From Nocardia sp. NBC_01329 (lineage in GTDB: Bacteria; Actinomycetota; Actinomycetes; Mycobacteriales; Mycobacteriaceae): a DNA stretch of 64,000 nucleotides. The notes below the pieces were generated by a model, which had not been told where the DNA came from, did no database searches, and saw only the letters and a program-made list of their open reading frames with translations. Below, one piece after another: positions 32,356 through 41,136 of this stretch. The position numbers were made by a program, and so were the translations under genes. Within the stretch, counting starts at the first letter, position 1. The number at the start of each line of letters is the position of its first letter. The stretch is taken from positions 1,736,001-1,800,000 of the forward strand of contig NZ_CP108381.1 of assembly GCF_035956715.1 (NCBI RefSeq), in the 5' to 3' direction.

Positions 32356-33357
32356 ATGGACGCAACAACAGATCCAACCGATGGATCGGTGACAGATGTG
32401 CTTTGGGACGCGATCGTCGTCGGTGGTGGGGCCGCCGGATTGTCGGCCGGGGTCGTGCTCGCGAGGTCGCGGTTCGCGACGTTGGTCGTTGATGGTGGTG
32501 CACCCCGAAACGGGCCCGCCGACCACATGCACGGGTATCTGACCCGGGACGGGATGGCGCCGAGAGAGTTCGTCGCGACCGGGCAAGCCGAGCTGACCCG
32601 TTACGGTGGGAGGCTCATGCGGGCGTCGGTGACCGACGCGCGGCACGCATCGGACGGCACGTTCGAGCTGCAACTCGATGACGACCGAGCCCTGCGCGCT
32701 CGGTCGGTGCTGGTCGCAACCGGGCTGACCGACGAGCTACCGGACATCGCGGGCCTGTCCGAGCGGTGGGCGTCGGAGGTACATCACTGCCCCCACTGCC
32801 ATGGCTATGAAGTGCGGGGGCGGACCGTCACCGTGATCGGTAGCGCGATGGAAGCAGCATCGAAACATCTTGCCGCGCTGATGCGCCGCTACAGCTCGTC
32901 GGTAGCGTTCTGTGTCGACGGCATCGAGGTCAGCGCCGTCGAGCGGCAGCGCCTCACGGCGTACGGCGTACGCCTGATCGACGCGGGTGTCACGCAGGTG
33001 GTGACGAGCGCCGATACCGCGGCCGGGAACCTGGTCGCGATCGAGCTCGACAACGGTGAGACAGTCAGGTGTGCGGCCATCTTCGTGGCACCTCGCCCAG
33101 TGCCCCACGACACGATCCTGACCATGCTGGGCGCGGCCGAGGACCCGGTGAGCGGATTCGTTGCCGTCGACTCCCAAGGCGCCACGAGTTGCCCCGGGGT
33201 CTGGGCGGCCGGGAACGTGGTCAACCCCCGGGCTCAAGTCATCGCCGCCGCGAGCGCGGGCTCGACTGCCGCCATCAGCATGACCGGCTGGCTGCTCGAC
33301 CGGGAGCTTTCTGCTGCCGTCTCGGCTGACCTGCTCGACGTCAGGAGTGCGAGCTGA
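32356..33357 (+). CDS. Thioredoxin-reductase-like FAD/NAD(P) oxidoreductase
   Basis: A 333-residue flavoprotein. The FAD motif VGGGAAGLSAG is near residues 20-30. The redox-active pair CPHC lies near 147-150, followed by the NAD(P) domain (VTVIGSAMEAASKH near 161), and GVWAAGNVVN near 283 is the second FAD contact. Length and CPHC match the TrxR-like group that includes GliT-type dithiol oxidases and bacillithiol-type reductases, rather than classical TrxB (CATC). The start follows GTGGAGGTGA. It is coupled to the exporter (the ATG overlaps the stop), suggesting a detoxification or dithiol-metabolite role. Confidence 0.85.
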   Translation: MDATTDPTDGSVTDVLWDAIVVGGGAAGLSAGVVLARSRFATLVVDGGAPRNGPADHMHGYLTRDGMAPREFVATGQAELTRYGGRLMRASVTDARHASDGTFELQLDDDRALRARSVLVATGLTDELPDIAGLSERWASEVHHCPHCHGYEVRGRTVTVIGSAMEAASKHLAALMRRYSSSVAFCVDGIEVSAVERQRLTAYGVRLIDAGVTQVVTSADTAAGNLVAIELDNGETVRCAAIFVAPRPVPHDTILTMLGAAEDPVSGFVAVDSQGATSCPGVWAAGNVVNPRAQVIAAASAGSTAAISMTGWLLDRELSAAVSADLLDVRSAS

Positions 33358-34556
33358 TGGTCAGCACCGACACAGAGAGGTCTCGAGCCAGTCGCTCCGA
33401 ACGGCTGCCTACCGGTGTGTACCTGCTGGGTTTCAGCCTGTTCGCGATGGGAAGTGCAGAGTTCCTACTGGCTGGCGTACTGCCCGCGGTTGCCGCCGAT
33501 CTGGACACCACGCTCTCCTCAGCTGGGCTTCTGATCACCGCGTTCGCGCTGGGTGTCGTGCTCGGCGGGCCGCCGTTGGCTGTTCTCGGTCTGCGCTGGC
33601 CGCGCCGGACCGCGCTGTTGATAACCCAGGGTGTCTTCGCAGCCAGCATTGTCGTCGGACTGTTCGGCAACTACCAGGTCTTGCTGCTCACCAGGGTGGT
33701 CGCAGGTATCGCCTACGCGGGCTTCTTCGCTGTCGCGTCGGTGACCGCGATCAGCCTGGTGACGCCGGACCGCAACGCCCGCGCCGCCGGAGTCGTGGTC
33801 AGCGGCCTCAGCTTGGCAATGGTCGCCGGCGGTCCCGCAGGCACATTGCTCAGCCACTTCACCGACTGGCGCGGCGGCTTCTGGGCCGTGGTGGTCCTCA
33901 CGGTTGCCGGGATCATCGGCTGTCGCCTCGGACTCCCCACATCCGATTCGGACACCAACCCGACTACCGGGCCGAGCGTGTCGCGGGAGCTCGCCACGAT
34001 GCGGAACCCGATGCTCTGGGGCATCTACGCGATCACGATCCTGACCACGGCGGCATACATGATCACGTTCAACTACCTGGCAGCCATGCTCGCCGACATC
34101 ACCACCGTCCCCGAGGTGTGGATCCCGGCGATCCTCGCGCTCTTCGGAGTCGGCGCCTTCGTCGGTCTGTCCATCGGCGGCCGCGTCTCCGATCAGCGCC
34201 CCCACCTCGCACTGCTCACCGGCGCCGCGGCCATCGTGGTCCTGTCGGTCGTCATGGTTGTCGCGATCGGGCAGGTCTGGGCGGTGGTACCTACGGTATT
34301 CCTGATCGGCATCGCCGCGTTCGTGCTGAACCCCGCCGTCTACGGCCGCGTCTTCGCGATCGCAGCCGATGCCCCGACCCTCGCCGGCGCCACCACTGTG
34401 TCAGCATTCCAGCTGGGCATCAGCATCACCCCCGTTCTAGCAGCCGGTTCACTCACACAAGGGGCCGCTCTCACATCGGTGTGCTTGATCGGAGCCGCCC
34501 TCGCCGCGACCGCTATCCCCCTCATTCTCCTCGACCGGGCACGGCAGGTCCGCTGA
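33357..34556 (+). CDS. MFS exporter, Cmx/AraJ-type (DHA1)
   Basis: A 399-residue transporter with about 12 membrane helices. The order of motifs (EFLLAGVLPAVAADLDTT, LRWPRRTALL, RVVAGIAYAGFFAVASVTAISLVTPD, GPAGTLLSHFTDWRGGFWAV) resembles the Cmx/CmrA chloramphenicol exporters and AraJ. Natural substrates cannot be read from sequence. It shares one base with the flavoprotein stop, so the pair is an operon likely controlled by the divergent XRE-cupin gene. A strong hairpin follows 6 bases after the stop. Confidence 0.88.
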   Translation: MVSTDTERSRASRSERLPTGVYLLGFSLFAMGSAEFLLAGVLPAVAADLDTTLSSAGLLITAFALGVVLGGPPLAVLGLRWPRRTALLITQGVFAASIVVGLFGNYQVLLLTRVVAGIAYAGFFAVASVTAISLVTPDRNARAAGVVVSGLSLAMVAGGPAGTLLSHFTDWRGGFWAVVVLTVAGIIGCRLGLPTSDSDTNPTTGPSVSRELATMRNPMLWGIYAITILTTAAYMITFNYLAAMLADITTVPEVWIPAILALFGVGAFVGLSIGGRVSDQRPHLALLTGAAAIVVLSVVMVVAIGQVWAVVPTVFLIGIAAFVLNPAVYGRVFAIAADAPTLAGATTVSAFQLGISITPVLAAGSLTQGAALTSVCLIGAALAATAIPLILLDRARQVR

Positions 34557-34561
34557 ACGAA

Positions 34562-34598
34562 ACACATGGCGGCTGAAACAACCTCAGCCGCCGTGTGT
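34562..34598 (+). terminator. Hairpin terminator after the MFS gene
   Basis: Arms ACACATGGCGGCTGA and TCAGCCGCCGTGTGT pair over 15 bases with one mismatch around a 7-base loop. It begins 6 bases after the exporter stop. No T-run follows, as is common for actinobacterial terminators. Confidence 0.75.
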
Positions 34599-34740
34599 TC
34601 GGCGCACGGCGGGCCGCCACGGCCCCGATCGAACCTGAGAGAAATCCACAGGCATCCGCCGCTGATCGTGGTCGGTAACGGGTTCGTTCGCCGACGGCGT
34701 GCTCGGTCAGAATTGGGCGCGTTGTGCCCGCTGGTGCGCG

Positions 34741-35196
34741 TCAGCGGAAGGAACCGGCGACCAAGCGTGCTGCGATGTTGATCCGGTTCCAGGCATTGAC
34801 CGAGGCGATAGCCATAACGAGCGCGGCCAGATCCTCGTCGCCGAAGTGGTCGGAGGCTTGCCTCCACACTTCGTCGGGGACACCGCCGGGATTGTCAGCT
34901 ACCCGGGTGATCGCCTCGGTCAAAGCCAGAGCCGCGCGTTCGGTGTCGGAGAAGAACGGCGCATCGCGCCAAGTCGCCACAGACCACAGCCGCTGGTCAC
35001 TCTCTCCTTCCTTGCGTGCCCGATGCGAGTGCATGTCGGTACACACCGAGCATCCGTTGATCTGGCTGGCCCGAATGCGAATCAATTCCAACAGATTTCG
35101 GGGCAGCCGACCCTCGGCGAGGGAGTCCTCGACAGCCGTCAACCCGAGGTAGCCACCCCTGGCGAGCTTGTACACGTCGGGCATCCGTGCTTCCAT
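34741..35196 (-). CDS. Carboxymuconolactone-decarboxylase/AhpD-like protein
   Basis: A 151-residue protein of the CMD family. The AhpD-type redox motif is INGCSVCTDMHSH near residues 47-59 (C-x2-C with nearby acid and His), typical of alkylhydroperoxidase-like members rather than the true decarboxylase. It lies 72 bases after the Rrf2 gene on the same strand, with a site resembling half of the Rrf2 operator in between. A peroxide or electrophile defence role is inferred. Confidence 0.87.
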   Translation of the reverse strand: MEARMPDVYKLARGGYLGLTAVEDSLAEGRLPRNLLELIRIRASQINGCSVCTDMHSHRARKEGESDQRLWSVATWRDAPFFSDTERAALALTEAITRVADNPGGVPDEVWRQASDHFGDEDLAALVMAIASVNAWNRINIAARLVAGSFR

Positions 35197-35213
35197 GATT
35201 TGAAACCTTCCTT

Positions 35214-35232
35214 GATATCGAATATCCAGAAT
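35214..35232. promoter_or_regulatory. Possible secondary Rrf2 site before the AhpD-like gene
   Basis: GATAT-CGA-ATATC (35214-35226) is followed by ATATCCAGAAT (35222-35232), which matches the half-site ATATCCTGGAT of the operator at 35748-35780 in 9 of 11 positions. It sits about 20 bases before the start codon of the AhpD-like gene. Confidence 0.35.
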
Positions 35233-35268
35233 TTACTCTGAACGATCCCCGCCGTGGGGCGGGAAGTT

Positions 35269-35751
35269 CTACCTCAGCTCTGCGAGTCGGCTTCGGGTCA
35301 GTTCGGGTGTATCGGGATCGAGCTTTTCGACATCGGTCTTGATGTCACCGATGGTCCGGTCGGCCAGCGTCCGGCGCCACGCCAGATCCGCTTGCCGCAT
35401 CGCCTGTGAGACAAGGCATTCCTTGCGGTAGTCGATATCCTTACGGGCACCTGGCCTGCTCTTCATCAACTGCTGGCATCGGAACGCCTCCTGCGCGCCT
35501 TCGATCGCGGTCACGACATCGAGCAGTGAGATCGTGTCAGGGTCGCGCGCCAACCGGAATCCGCCGCGCGGCCCCGAGGTCGAGGTGAGAATCCCCGCGC
35601 GAACCAGCGCCTGCAACTGTTTGTTCAGGTATGCCGCAGGCAGGGCGAAGAAGGCGGCGAGCTGAGCCGCTGAAACCGCCTCCGCCGGCTCGACCCAAGC
35701 GAGGTTGAGGCAACTGTGGATCGCCCACTCGACACCTTCGCTCATCTGCAT
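35269..35751 (-). CDS. Rrf2-family transcriptional regulator
   Basis: A 160-residue Rrf2 regulator. The start at 35751 (MQMSEGVEWAIHSCL) fits the family; ATG 35745 is equally possible. The HTH is LAAFFALPAAYLNKQLQALV near residues 31-50 and the wing SGPRGGFRLARD near 60-71. Two cysteines (FRCQQ near 91 and KECLV near 110) remain of the usual three. The gene has a perfect 33-bp inverted repeat over its start, so auto-regulation is very likely. The AhpD-like gene downstream is the probable co-target. It is a paralogue of the regulator at 25133. Confidence 0.87.
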   Translation of the reverse strand: MQMSEGVEWAIHSCLNLAWVEPAEAVSAAQLAAFFALPAAYLNKQLQALVRAGILTSTSGPRGGFRLARDPDTISLLDVVTAIEGAQEAFRCQQLMKSRPGARKDIDYRKECLVSQAMRQADLAWRRTLADRTIGDIKTDVEKLDPDTPELTRSRLAELR

Positions 35752-35780
35752 ATCCTGGATGTTACACATCCAGGATATGC
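35748..35780. promoter_or_regulatory. Perfect inverted repeat, Rrf2 operator
   Basis: GCATATCCTGGATGT and its exact complement ACATCCAGGATATGC (15-base arms) flank a 3-base spacer. The site covers the start of the Rrf2 gene. The length and perfection make chance unlikely; binding by this Rrf2 protein is inferred. Confidence 0.8.
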
Positions 35781-35867
35781 GGGTCACGACCAAGTGGCAT
35801 CAGCACTGACCAGCCGGATCGGCTCAATGCTCGGTATCGGTGGCGATGAACGGAATCCGAGGTCTGT

Positions 35868-37214
35868 TCACCTGATCGCGGGTGGGATATTGCGGTTTCC
35901 GCGCAGGAGGTTGGTGGGGTCGTAGATCTGTTTGAGCGCTGTCAGGCGTTCGTATCCGGGGCCGTAGGCACTGGCTGTGCGGTGGTCCTCGTCGTCGTCG
36001 AGGTAGTTGGCGTAGCAGGCCTCCATCGCCAGTGGTCCCAGGTGCTTGCTGAGCTCTCTGGTCCAGACCTTGTGGGTGTCATCGTGTTCGGGCTCGGTCC
36101 ATCCGGCGATGGCCAGGAAGGAATACCGGGCATCGCGGCCGTGGAAGGAGGTGGCGTCCGGGCTCACCGTGGCGATGGCGCCGCCGAGATGTTCGAGGAA
36201 GATTCCGGTGAGGGGCGCGGTGATCCGTTCGCCCTGGTCGAGGATCAATTCGATGACCTCATCAGTCAGCTCGTCCAGGTAGTGGCTGCGGAGGTGGTAA
36301 CGGGGGCCGTACGGCGTGCTGGTGTTGTGCAGGGCGTGCAACTCGATGGCACTGGCTTCGTGGAAAGCATCGCGCCACGGCAGGCCGAGTCCGGTGAGCG
36401 GCTCGAGTGCGCGTTCGGCGTCGGCGCGGGCACCGTTGAAGCAGACACCGATGCTGGCGGTGCGGGTCCCGTCGGGATTGACCTTGTAGTAGAAGTCCGT
36501 GACGAGTTCGCTCGGTGCGGTCGCGGTGATCTGCCGATAGGTGCGCAGGACCTCCCGCGCCTGCGTTACCGGGTAGGCAACAACCCCGACGGTGACTCGC
36601 GGGACGGTGTGCATGCGGAGAGTGAGGGAGGTGACCACGCCGAAGTTGGCGCCGGCGCCGCGCACGGCCCACAACAGATCCGGATCGGTGTGTTGGTTGA
36701 CGGTGCGATGTGTCCCGTCCGGGGTCACCATGTCGACCTCGATGATGTTGTCGCATCCGGTCCCGCAACTGCGCATCAACAACCCGTATCCGCCGTGCAG
36801 CGAAAAACCGGCTACCCCGACGGAGGCGGATGCGGCGCCGGTGGTGGCCAGCCCGTACGGATGAGCCGCGGCCGCCAGCTCACCCCACTGGACGCCGGCC
36901 CCGACCCGGGCGATCTTCCCGACAGGGTCGATCGTGACCTCGCGCATTCGAGCGGTGGACAACACGATGCCGCCGTCGGGGACAGATCTGCCCGCGACAT
37001 CGTGTCCGGCCCCCGCGACCGCGAAGGGCAAGTCCGCCTCGTGGGCGTATTCGAGCACCCGCTGGACGTCGGGCACATCCGCACACCGGAAGATCAGCGC
37101 CGGCTGCCGGTCGATGCCCTTCCAGATGACTCGGGCGGCGTCATAGTCCTCGTTACCGGGTCTCAGGACCTGGCCGTGGAACTCGGCCAGCACTTTTTCC
37201 AAGTTGGCGGACAT
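35868..37214 (-). CDS. FAD-linked oxidase, berberine-bridge (BBE-like) family
   Basis: A 448-residue vanillyl-alcohol-oxidase-fold flavoenzyme. The N-terminal FAD domain has GAGHDVAGRS near residue 67, whose His is the usual covalent FAD attachment; the second (Cys) attachment of bicovalent members is not obvious in GGYGLLMRSCGTGCDN. The C-terminal BBE segment is YANYLDDDED followed by YERLTALKQIYDPTNLLRGN. The start at 37214 is preferred because AGGAGA lies 6 bases upstream. Family reactions are oxidations of alcohols, amines or C-C bond formation in natural-product pathways. It is the last gene of the tryptophan-dioxygenase operon. Confidence 0.87.
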   Translation of the reverse strand: MSANLEKVLAEFHGQVLRPGNEDYDAARVIWKGIDRQPALIFRCADVPDVQRVLEYAHEADLPFAVAGAGHDVAGRSVPDGGIVLSTARMREVTIDPVGKIARVGAGVQWGELAAAAHPYGLATTGAASASVGVAGFSLHGGYGLLMRSCGTGCDNIIEVDMVTPDGTHRTVNQHTDPDLLWAVRGAGANFGVVTSLTLRMHTVPRVTVGVVAYPVTQAREVLRTYRQITATAPSELVTDFYYKVNPDGTRTASIGVCFNGARADAERALEPLTGLGLPWRDAFHEASAIELHALHNTSTPYGPRYHLRSHYLDELTDEVIELILDQGERITAPLTGIFLEHLGGAIATVSPDATSFHGRDARYSFLAIAGWTEPEHDDTHKVWTRELSKHLGPLAMEACYANYLDDDEDHRTASAYGPGYERLTALKQIYDPTNLLRGNRNIPPAIR

Positions 37215-37286
37215 GCACATTCTCCTGTTGCGGTAGCGGGTCGAGGCGCTGATGGCTCGGGTCGGCCGACCCGATAATGGTGGGTG

Positions 37287-38651
37287 TCAGATGAGCGGCC
37301 AGACATCCGACTGCTGCTCGGGGAACAACAGGGGGAGCAGCACACTGCCGCGAGTGGTTTGCAGGCGGCAGTCGGGGAAGGCCCGGGCCAGCTCGGCCCA
37401 GGTGGCGTGGCCGAAGATCAGCTGGTGGAACATCTGCTCGGGCAGCGAGGCGTCCGATGCTCGCCGGCTGTGTCCCGCCCACGCCTCGACCGCGCTCAGC
37501 TTGCCGCTGTCGAAGGAGAGGCGGATACCGTGGCGGTAGAGGTCGAGGTGAACGTCGCCGCTGAGGGCTTCGGCCGCGGTACCGATCAGACGCTGCTCCA
37601 ATACCGGGGCGATCTCGCGGAGTAGTGCGGCCACGTCGGGTACCCGGAGGAACCAGCCGATCTCGGGCGGGCGCCGGACCAGCAGGTCGCCGAGTACATC
37701 GTAGGCGGGGTGCTCTCGGCCCAACCACAGCATGTAGCTCTCCGGGGTTCCTCGGTCGGGCAGGGTGAGCTGCCGGAGCACGCCGGCCACGACCTCGAAC
37801 CAGGAAACCTCCGGCGCCAGCTCGAAGCGAGCGATCGACACCGTCGGTTCCGGGCACGGCAGGCCGGGTAACCAGCTGGGAATGGGGAAACTGGGGGTGC
37901 CGCCGTAGCCGAGCACCAGATACCCGACCGGCCTTGCCGCCCTTTCGATGATCAGTATCTCGCTGTGGACCATGCTGCCGACGTCGCGACCGAACAGCTC
38001 ATGGCGCCACTGGGTCTCGTCGCGGACACACGCCAGTAGCCCCCTGTTCATTGCTCGGGCTTCGGTATCGATGAGGAATGCGATGTCCTCGACTGTCGCG
38101 GGCCGCGTCGTGACCGCTTCGTCGCCTTCTCGAATCGCGGGAAGGTCCCGGATGTGTCCACCGCGACCGGCCCGTTGGGTGATCGCGGGCAGCAGACCCG
38201 TATCGCTCCGAAAAGACAAGATATCGGTGATGCCCTGGATCAGGTCCCCGCGCAGCGTGCTCGTCTCGAGTAGGGCGTTCAGCTGTTCCTTCGACAGTCC
38301 GTGGCCTCGATAGTCCGGCCGGGTGGCCGCCAGCTCCATGAGGCTGACACCTAGCGGTACTCCCGCATACGACCAGGTTTGCGGGACCATCAGGAAGCTG
38401 GATACCAGCTCGCCGTGTCTGTCCTGCACCACGAGCATATCGTCGGTACCGATCGTGGGATGGCCCTTGTCGAACAGATCGCGCTGCCACTGTCCGACGG
38501 TGGCGTTCGGTGTGCCGTCCGGGGCGGCGTGCACCGAGGCCAGCAGATCACCGAGCGCGTCCCGATCTTCCGGGACGGCGTGACGCAACAGCAGACCGTC
38601 CGAGAGCATCCGGGGTAGTTGCGCCGGGGCGGGTGGTCGCTTTGCGGACAT
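37287..38651 (-). CDS. GNAT acetyltransferase, Eis-like
   Basis: A 454-residue protein with the three-part Eis/COG4552 layout: an N-terminal GNAT domain (acetyl-CoA loop YRGHGLSKEQL near residue 106, following MELAATRPD), a central degenerate GNAT domain, and a C-terminal SCP2-like domain (GDVHLDLYRHGIRLSFDSGKLSAVEAW). The ATG at 38651 follows GGAGGAA. Eis-type enzymes acetylate amines on aminoglycosides and other polyamines. Here, inside an oxidative operon, acetylation of an amine in the pathway product or resistance to it is plausible. Confidence 0.8.
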   Translation of the reverse strand: MSAKRPPAPAQLPRMLSDGLLLRHAVPEDRDALGDLLASVHAAPDGTPNATVGQWQRDLFDKGHPTIGTDDMLVVQDRHGELVSSFLMVPQTWSYAGVPLGVSLMELAATRPDYRGHGLSKEQLNALLETSTLRGDLIQGITDILSFRSDTGLLPAITQRAGRGGHIRDLPAIREGDEAVTTRPATVEDIAFLIDTEARAMNRGLLACVRDETQWRHELFGRDVGSMVHSEILIIERAARPVGYLVLGYGGTPSFPIPSWLPGLPCPEPTVSIARFELAPEVSWFEVVAGVLRQLTLPDRGTPESYMLWLGREHPAYDVLGDLLVRRPPEIGWFLRVPDVAALLREIAPVLEQRLIGTAAEALSGDVHLDLYRHGIRLSFDSGKLSAVEAWAGHSRRASDASLPEQMFHQLIFGHATWAELARAFPDCRLQTTRGSVLLPLLFPEQQSDVWPLI

Positions 38652-38700
38652 GGTTCCTCCAGTGAGCTCGGGCAGTTGGTGGCCCTTTCCGATCCGCTGA

Positions 38701-39996
38701 TCAGCCGATGTGCTGGGCGGTGAGGTGCGGGCACGACAGATCCGAACCCGCACGAGCCGCCGGGTTTACAGCGGGTCGTCCCAGTGTGACCGGCAAGGTG
38801 TCGAGGCCACGGACATAGCCGCATCGGCGTTCGGGTTCATCGGCGAGCTCCATATGAGGGAACCGCCGGCTCAATTCGGCGAAGTACACCTCCAGCTCGG
38901 TCTGAGCCAGAGCGTTGCCCAGACAGACATACGCGCCGCCGCCGAAGGTCAACGGCCGCGGCCCGGACCGCCGGATATCGAATCGGTCCGGATCCTCGAA
39001 CACTTGCGGATCCCGGTTGGCGGCGCCGAGCAACGGCGCGATCACCGAGCCGCCGGGAACAGCGACGTCACCGATCTGTACCGGCTGGTCGGTCACGCGT
39101 ATCACTCGGTGGAGCGCACAATCCCACCGCAGCGCCTCGCTGACCGCGCCTGCCACCAGCGATGGATCATTGCGGAGCAGGTCGTACTGGTCGCGGTCGG
39201 CCAACAGCGCGGAGGTGCCGGTGCCGATGGTCAGGGTGGTGGTTTCGAAACCGGCCGTGAACAGGAGGATGACAAGGCTGAGCAGTTCCTCTTCGGTGAG
39301 CCGGTCCCCCTCCTCGTCGCAGGCGGCGAGCAGGCCGGAGGCCAGGTCGTCGGCCGGGTGATCACGGCGATACCGGAGCAGTTCGGTGAAATAGTCGCGC
39401 ACCTCCACCATCGCGGCATTCGCACGTGCCAGGGTGGAATCGTCGACCACCAGATCCATCACCCGCAGAATGTCCCCGAAAACCCACCGGAACCTGGGCA
39501 GATCGGTATCCGGTACGCCGACCAGAGACGCGATGACCGCAACCGGCAGCCGGAACCCGACTACATCCTGGAGATCCACCACGGCGTTGTCCGCGCCGTG
39601 CTCTTCGAGTGTGTCGAGCAGCCCGGCGACCACCTGCTGTATCGCCGGCACCAGAGATTCCACCCGGCGCCGGGTGAATGCCCTGTTCACCAGTCGCCGG
39701 ATCCGGGCATGACTCGAATGCCCCTCGAACGGCAGGCTGGTGAAACACCAGACGGCCGCCGGATGCTCCTGCCACCCGGGCATGATGCGGTCGTGCCATG
39801 CGTGATCGGGCACGCGCACATCCGGACTGCTCAGCGCCCGGTGGCAGTCCTCATAGCGGCTGATCAGGTACATGTCCATGGAATCGTCGAAGAACACCGG
39901 CGCGGCGTCGCGGAGTTGGGCGTAGGCCGGGAACGGGTCTGCGGGCGCGCCGGCGAGCGTGCGGACCGCTGCGGCCGCCTTATCCAGGTCGGACAT
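38701..39996 (-). CDS. Cytochrome P450 (canonical)
   Basis: A 431-residue bacterial P450. The I-helix oxygen motif is LFTAGFETTTL near residue 243, ExxR is EALR near 287, and the haem loop is FGGGAYVCLGNALAQ near 350-364. The protein has a 20-25 residue tail after the usual C-terminus (ending in ARAGSDLSCPHLT), which may be an extension. All catalytic signatures are present. Electron-donor genes (ferredoxin, reductase) are not nearby. It sits between the amidohydrolase and acetyltransferase genes with short gaps. Confidence 0.92.
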   Translation of the reverse strand: MSDLDKAAAAVRTLAGAPADPFPAYAQLRDAAPVFFDDSMDMYLISRYEDCHRALSSPDVRVPDHAWHDRIMPGWQEHPAAVWCFTSLPFEGHSSHARIRRLVNRAFTRRRVESLVPAIQQVVAGLLDTLEEHGADNAVVDLQDVVGFRLPVAVIASLVGVPDTDLPRFRWVFGDILRVMDLVVDDSTLARANAAMVEVRDYFTELLRYRRDHPADDLASGLLAACDEEGDRLTEEELLSLVILLFTAGFETTTLTIGTGTSALLADRDQYDLLRNDPSLVAGAVSEALRWDCALHRVIRVTDQPVQIGDVAVPGGSVIAPLLGAANRDPQVFEDPDRFDIRRSGPRPLTFGGGAYVCLGNALAQTELEVYFAELSRRFPHMELADEPERRCGYVRGLDTLPVTLGRPAVNPAARAGSDLSCPHLTAQHIG

Positions 39997-40089
39997 CAGA
40001 ACCTCTCAACATCTGAGCAGATAGGTAACACGAACTGCGAAGGGTATGAGCCGAAGGGGTCGACCGGCCCGCCACAGATGAGGTAGACG

Positions 40090-41136
40090 TCAGCCCCCTC
40101 CGTCCGAGTCGGTGACGTTCTGCCCACCCTTCAAGACGGCGCCCGCCTGCCCGAGGACGGCGGGGTTCGCGATCGGATCACCGGGCACGACGCTCACGTC
40201 CGCGGGTGCACCGGGCCGCAACGGCGCTCCGGTGATCGCGTCCAGCACCTCGGTCGGGCTCAGCCCGGCTTCGGTGAGCGCGGCGATCTCGCGGGTGTTC
40301 ACGCCGAGCGGCAGCGGGCCGTTGCCGAGATCTGTCCCGTACCGCACCACACCTCCGGCACTGTGGAAACGGCGCAGGTTCTGTAGGGCGATCTCACGGT
40401 CCGGGGAGGGTTCGCCCCAGCCGTGGATGTCGATCGTAGAGATGATCGTTGTGTCGCGGGCCAGGTCTGCGATGAGCCGGTCGTCGAGGATTTCGGTCCA
40501 CGGCGTGTGGGCGAGTACTCGCACCCCCGCCAGCTGGGCTCGCCGCGTCTGGCCGGAGCCCTGTGTATGCGCGGTGACCGGAATACCGTGGGCGTCCGCC
40601 GCGCGGACGATTGCGTGCAGGGTGGCGTCGTCGACAACCGGACCGGCCTGGGAATTGAGTGTGATCTTGATGGTGGCCGGGCGATGAGCGACCAGCGCTT
40701 CGACCGCCCGTCGGGCGGCCGCCGGATCGTCGACTTCGATGGCGACCAGCGGTGGTGCCCACGGCTGCCGGGAAGGATAACCGCCGGGGGCGGTGAGGAA
40801 CGGTCCAGCGGCATGAATACGGGGGAGGCCGGGATCATGCCGGGCGCGCTCGACCAGCGGCCAGATCTCGGCGGGGGCCCAGCCCAGATCCATGACAGTC
40901 GTCACGCCCGCCGCCAGCAGTTTTTCCGGCTGGATCAGTGCGGCGTGCACGTGATAGTCGATGAGCCCGGGCAGCAGCACCCCCTCGATGTGCTCGCGGT
41001 GCGTGGCGTCCGGGGCAGCCGGGAGCGGCCCGATCCAGCCGATCTCGCCTTCGCGCACGCCGATGGCCGTGGGACCGGCGAGTTCTCGCCCGCCCAGCCA
41101 CGCCGCGTCGGCGGTGAGGAGGCAGTCAAATATCAT
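40090..41136 (-). CDS. Amidohydrolase (imidazolonepropionase-like)
   Basis: A 348-residue metal-dependent hydrolase. Expected ligands are visible: IDYHVHAAL near residues 59-67 (HxH), the lysine in ATIKITLN near 158, VTAHTQGS near 190, LAHTPW near 213, and YGTDLGN near 273. It overlaps the tryptophan 2,3-dioxygenase gene by 11 bases, which suggests a role on its product, possibly as N-formylkynurenine amidohydrolase, although known kynurenine formamidases belong to other families. Alternative substrates include hydantoin-like or lactam compounds. Confidence 0.82.
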   Translation of the reverse strand: MIFDCLLTADAAWLGGRELAGPTAIGVREGEIGWIGPLPAAPDATHREHIEGVLLPGLIDYHVHAALIQPEKLLAAGVTTVMDLGWAPAEIWPLVERARHDPGLPRIHAAGPFLTAPGGYPSRQPWAPPLVAIEVDDPAAARRAVEALVAHRPATIKITLNSQAGPVVDDATLHAIVRAADAHGIPVTAHTQGSGQTRRAQLAGVRVLAHTPWTEILDDRLIADLARDTTIISTIDIHGWGEPSPDREIALQNLRRFHSAGGVVRYGTDLGNGPLPLGVNTREIAALTEAGLSPTEVLDAITGAPLRPGAPADVSVVPGDPIANPAVLGQAGAVLKGGQNVTDSDGGG

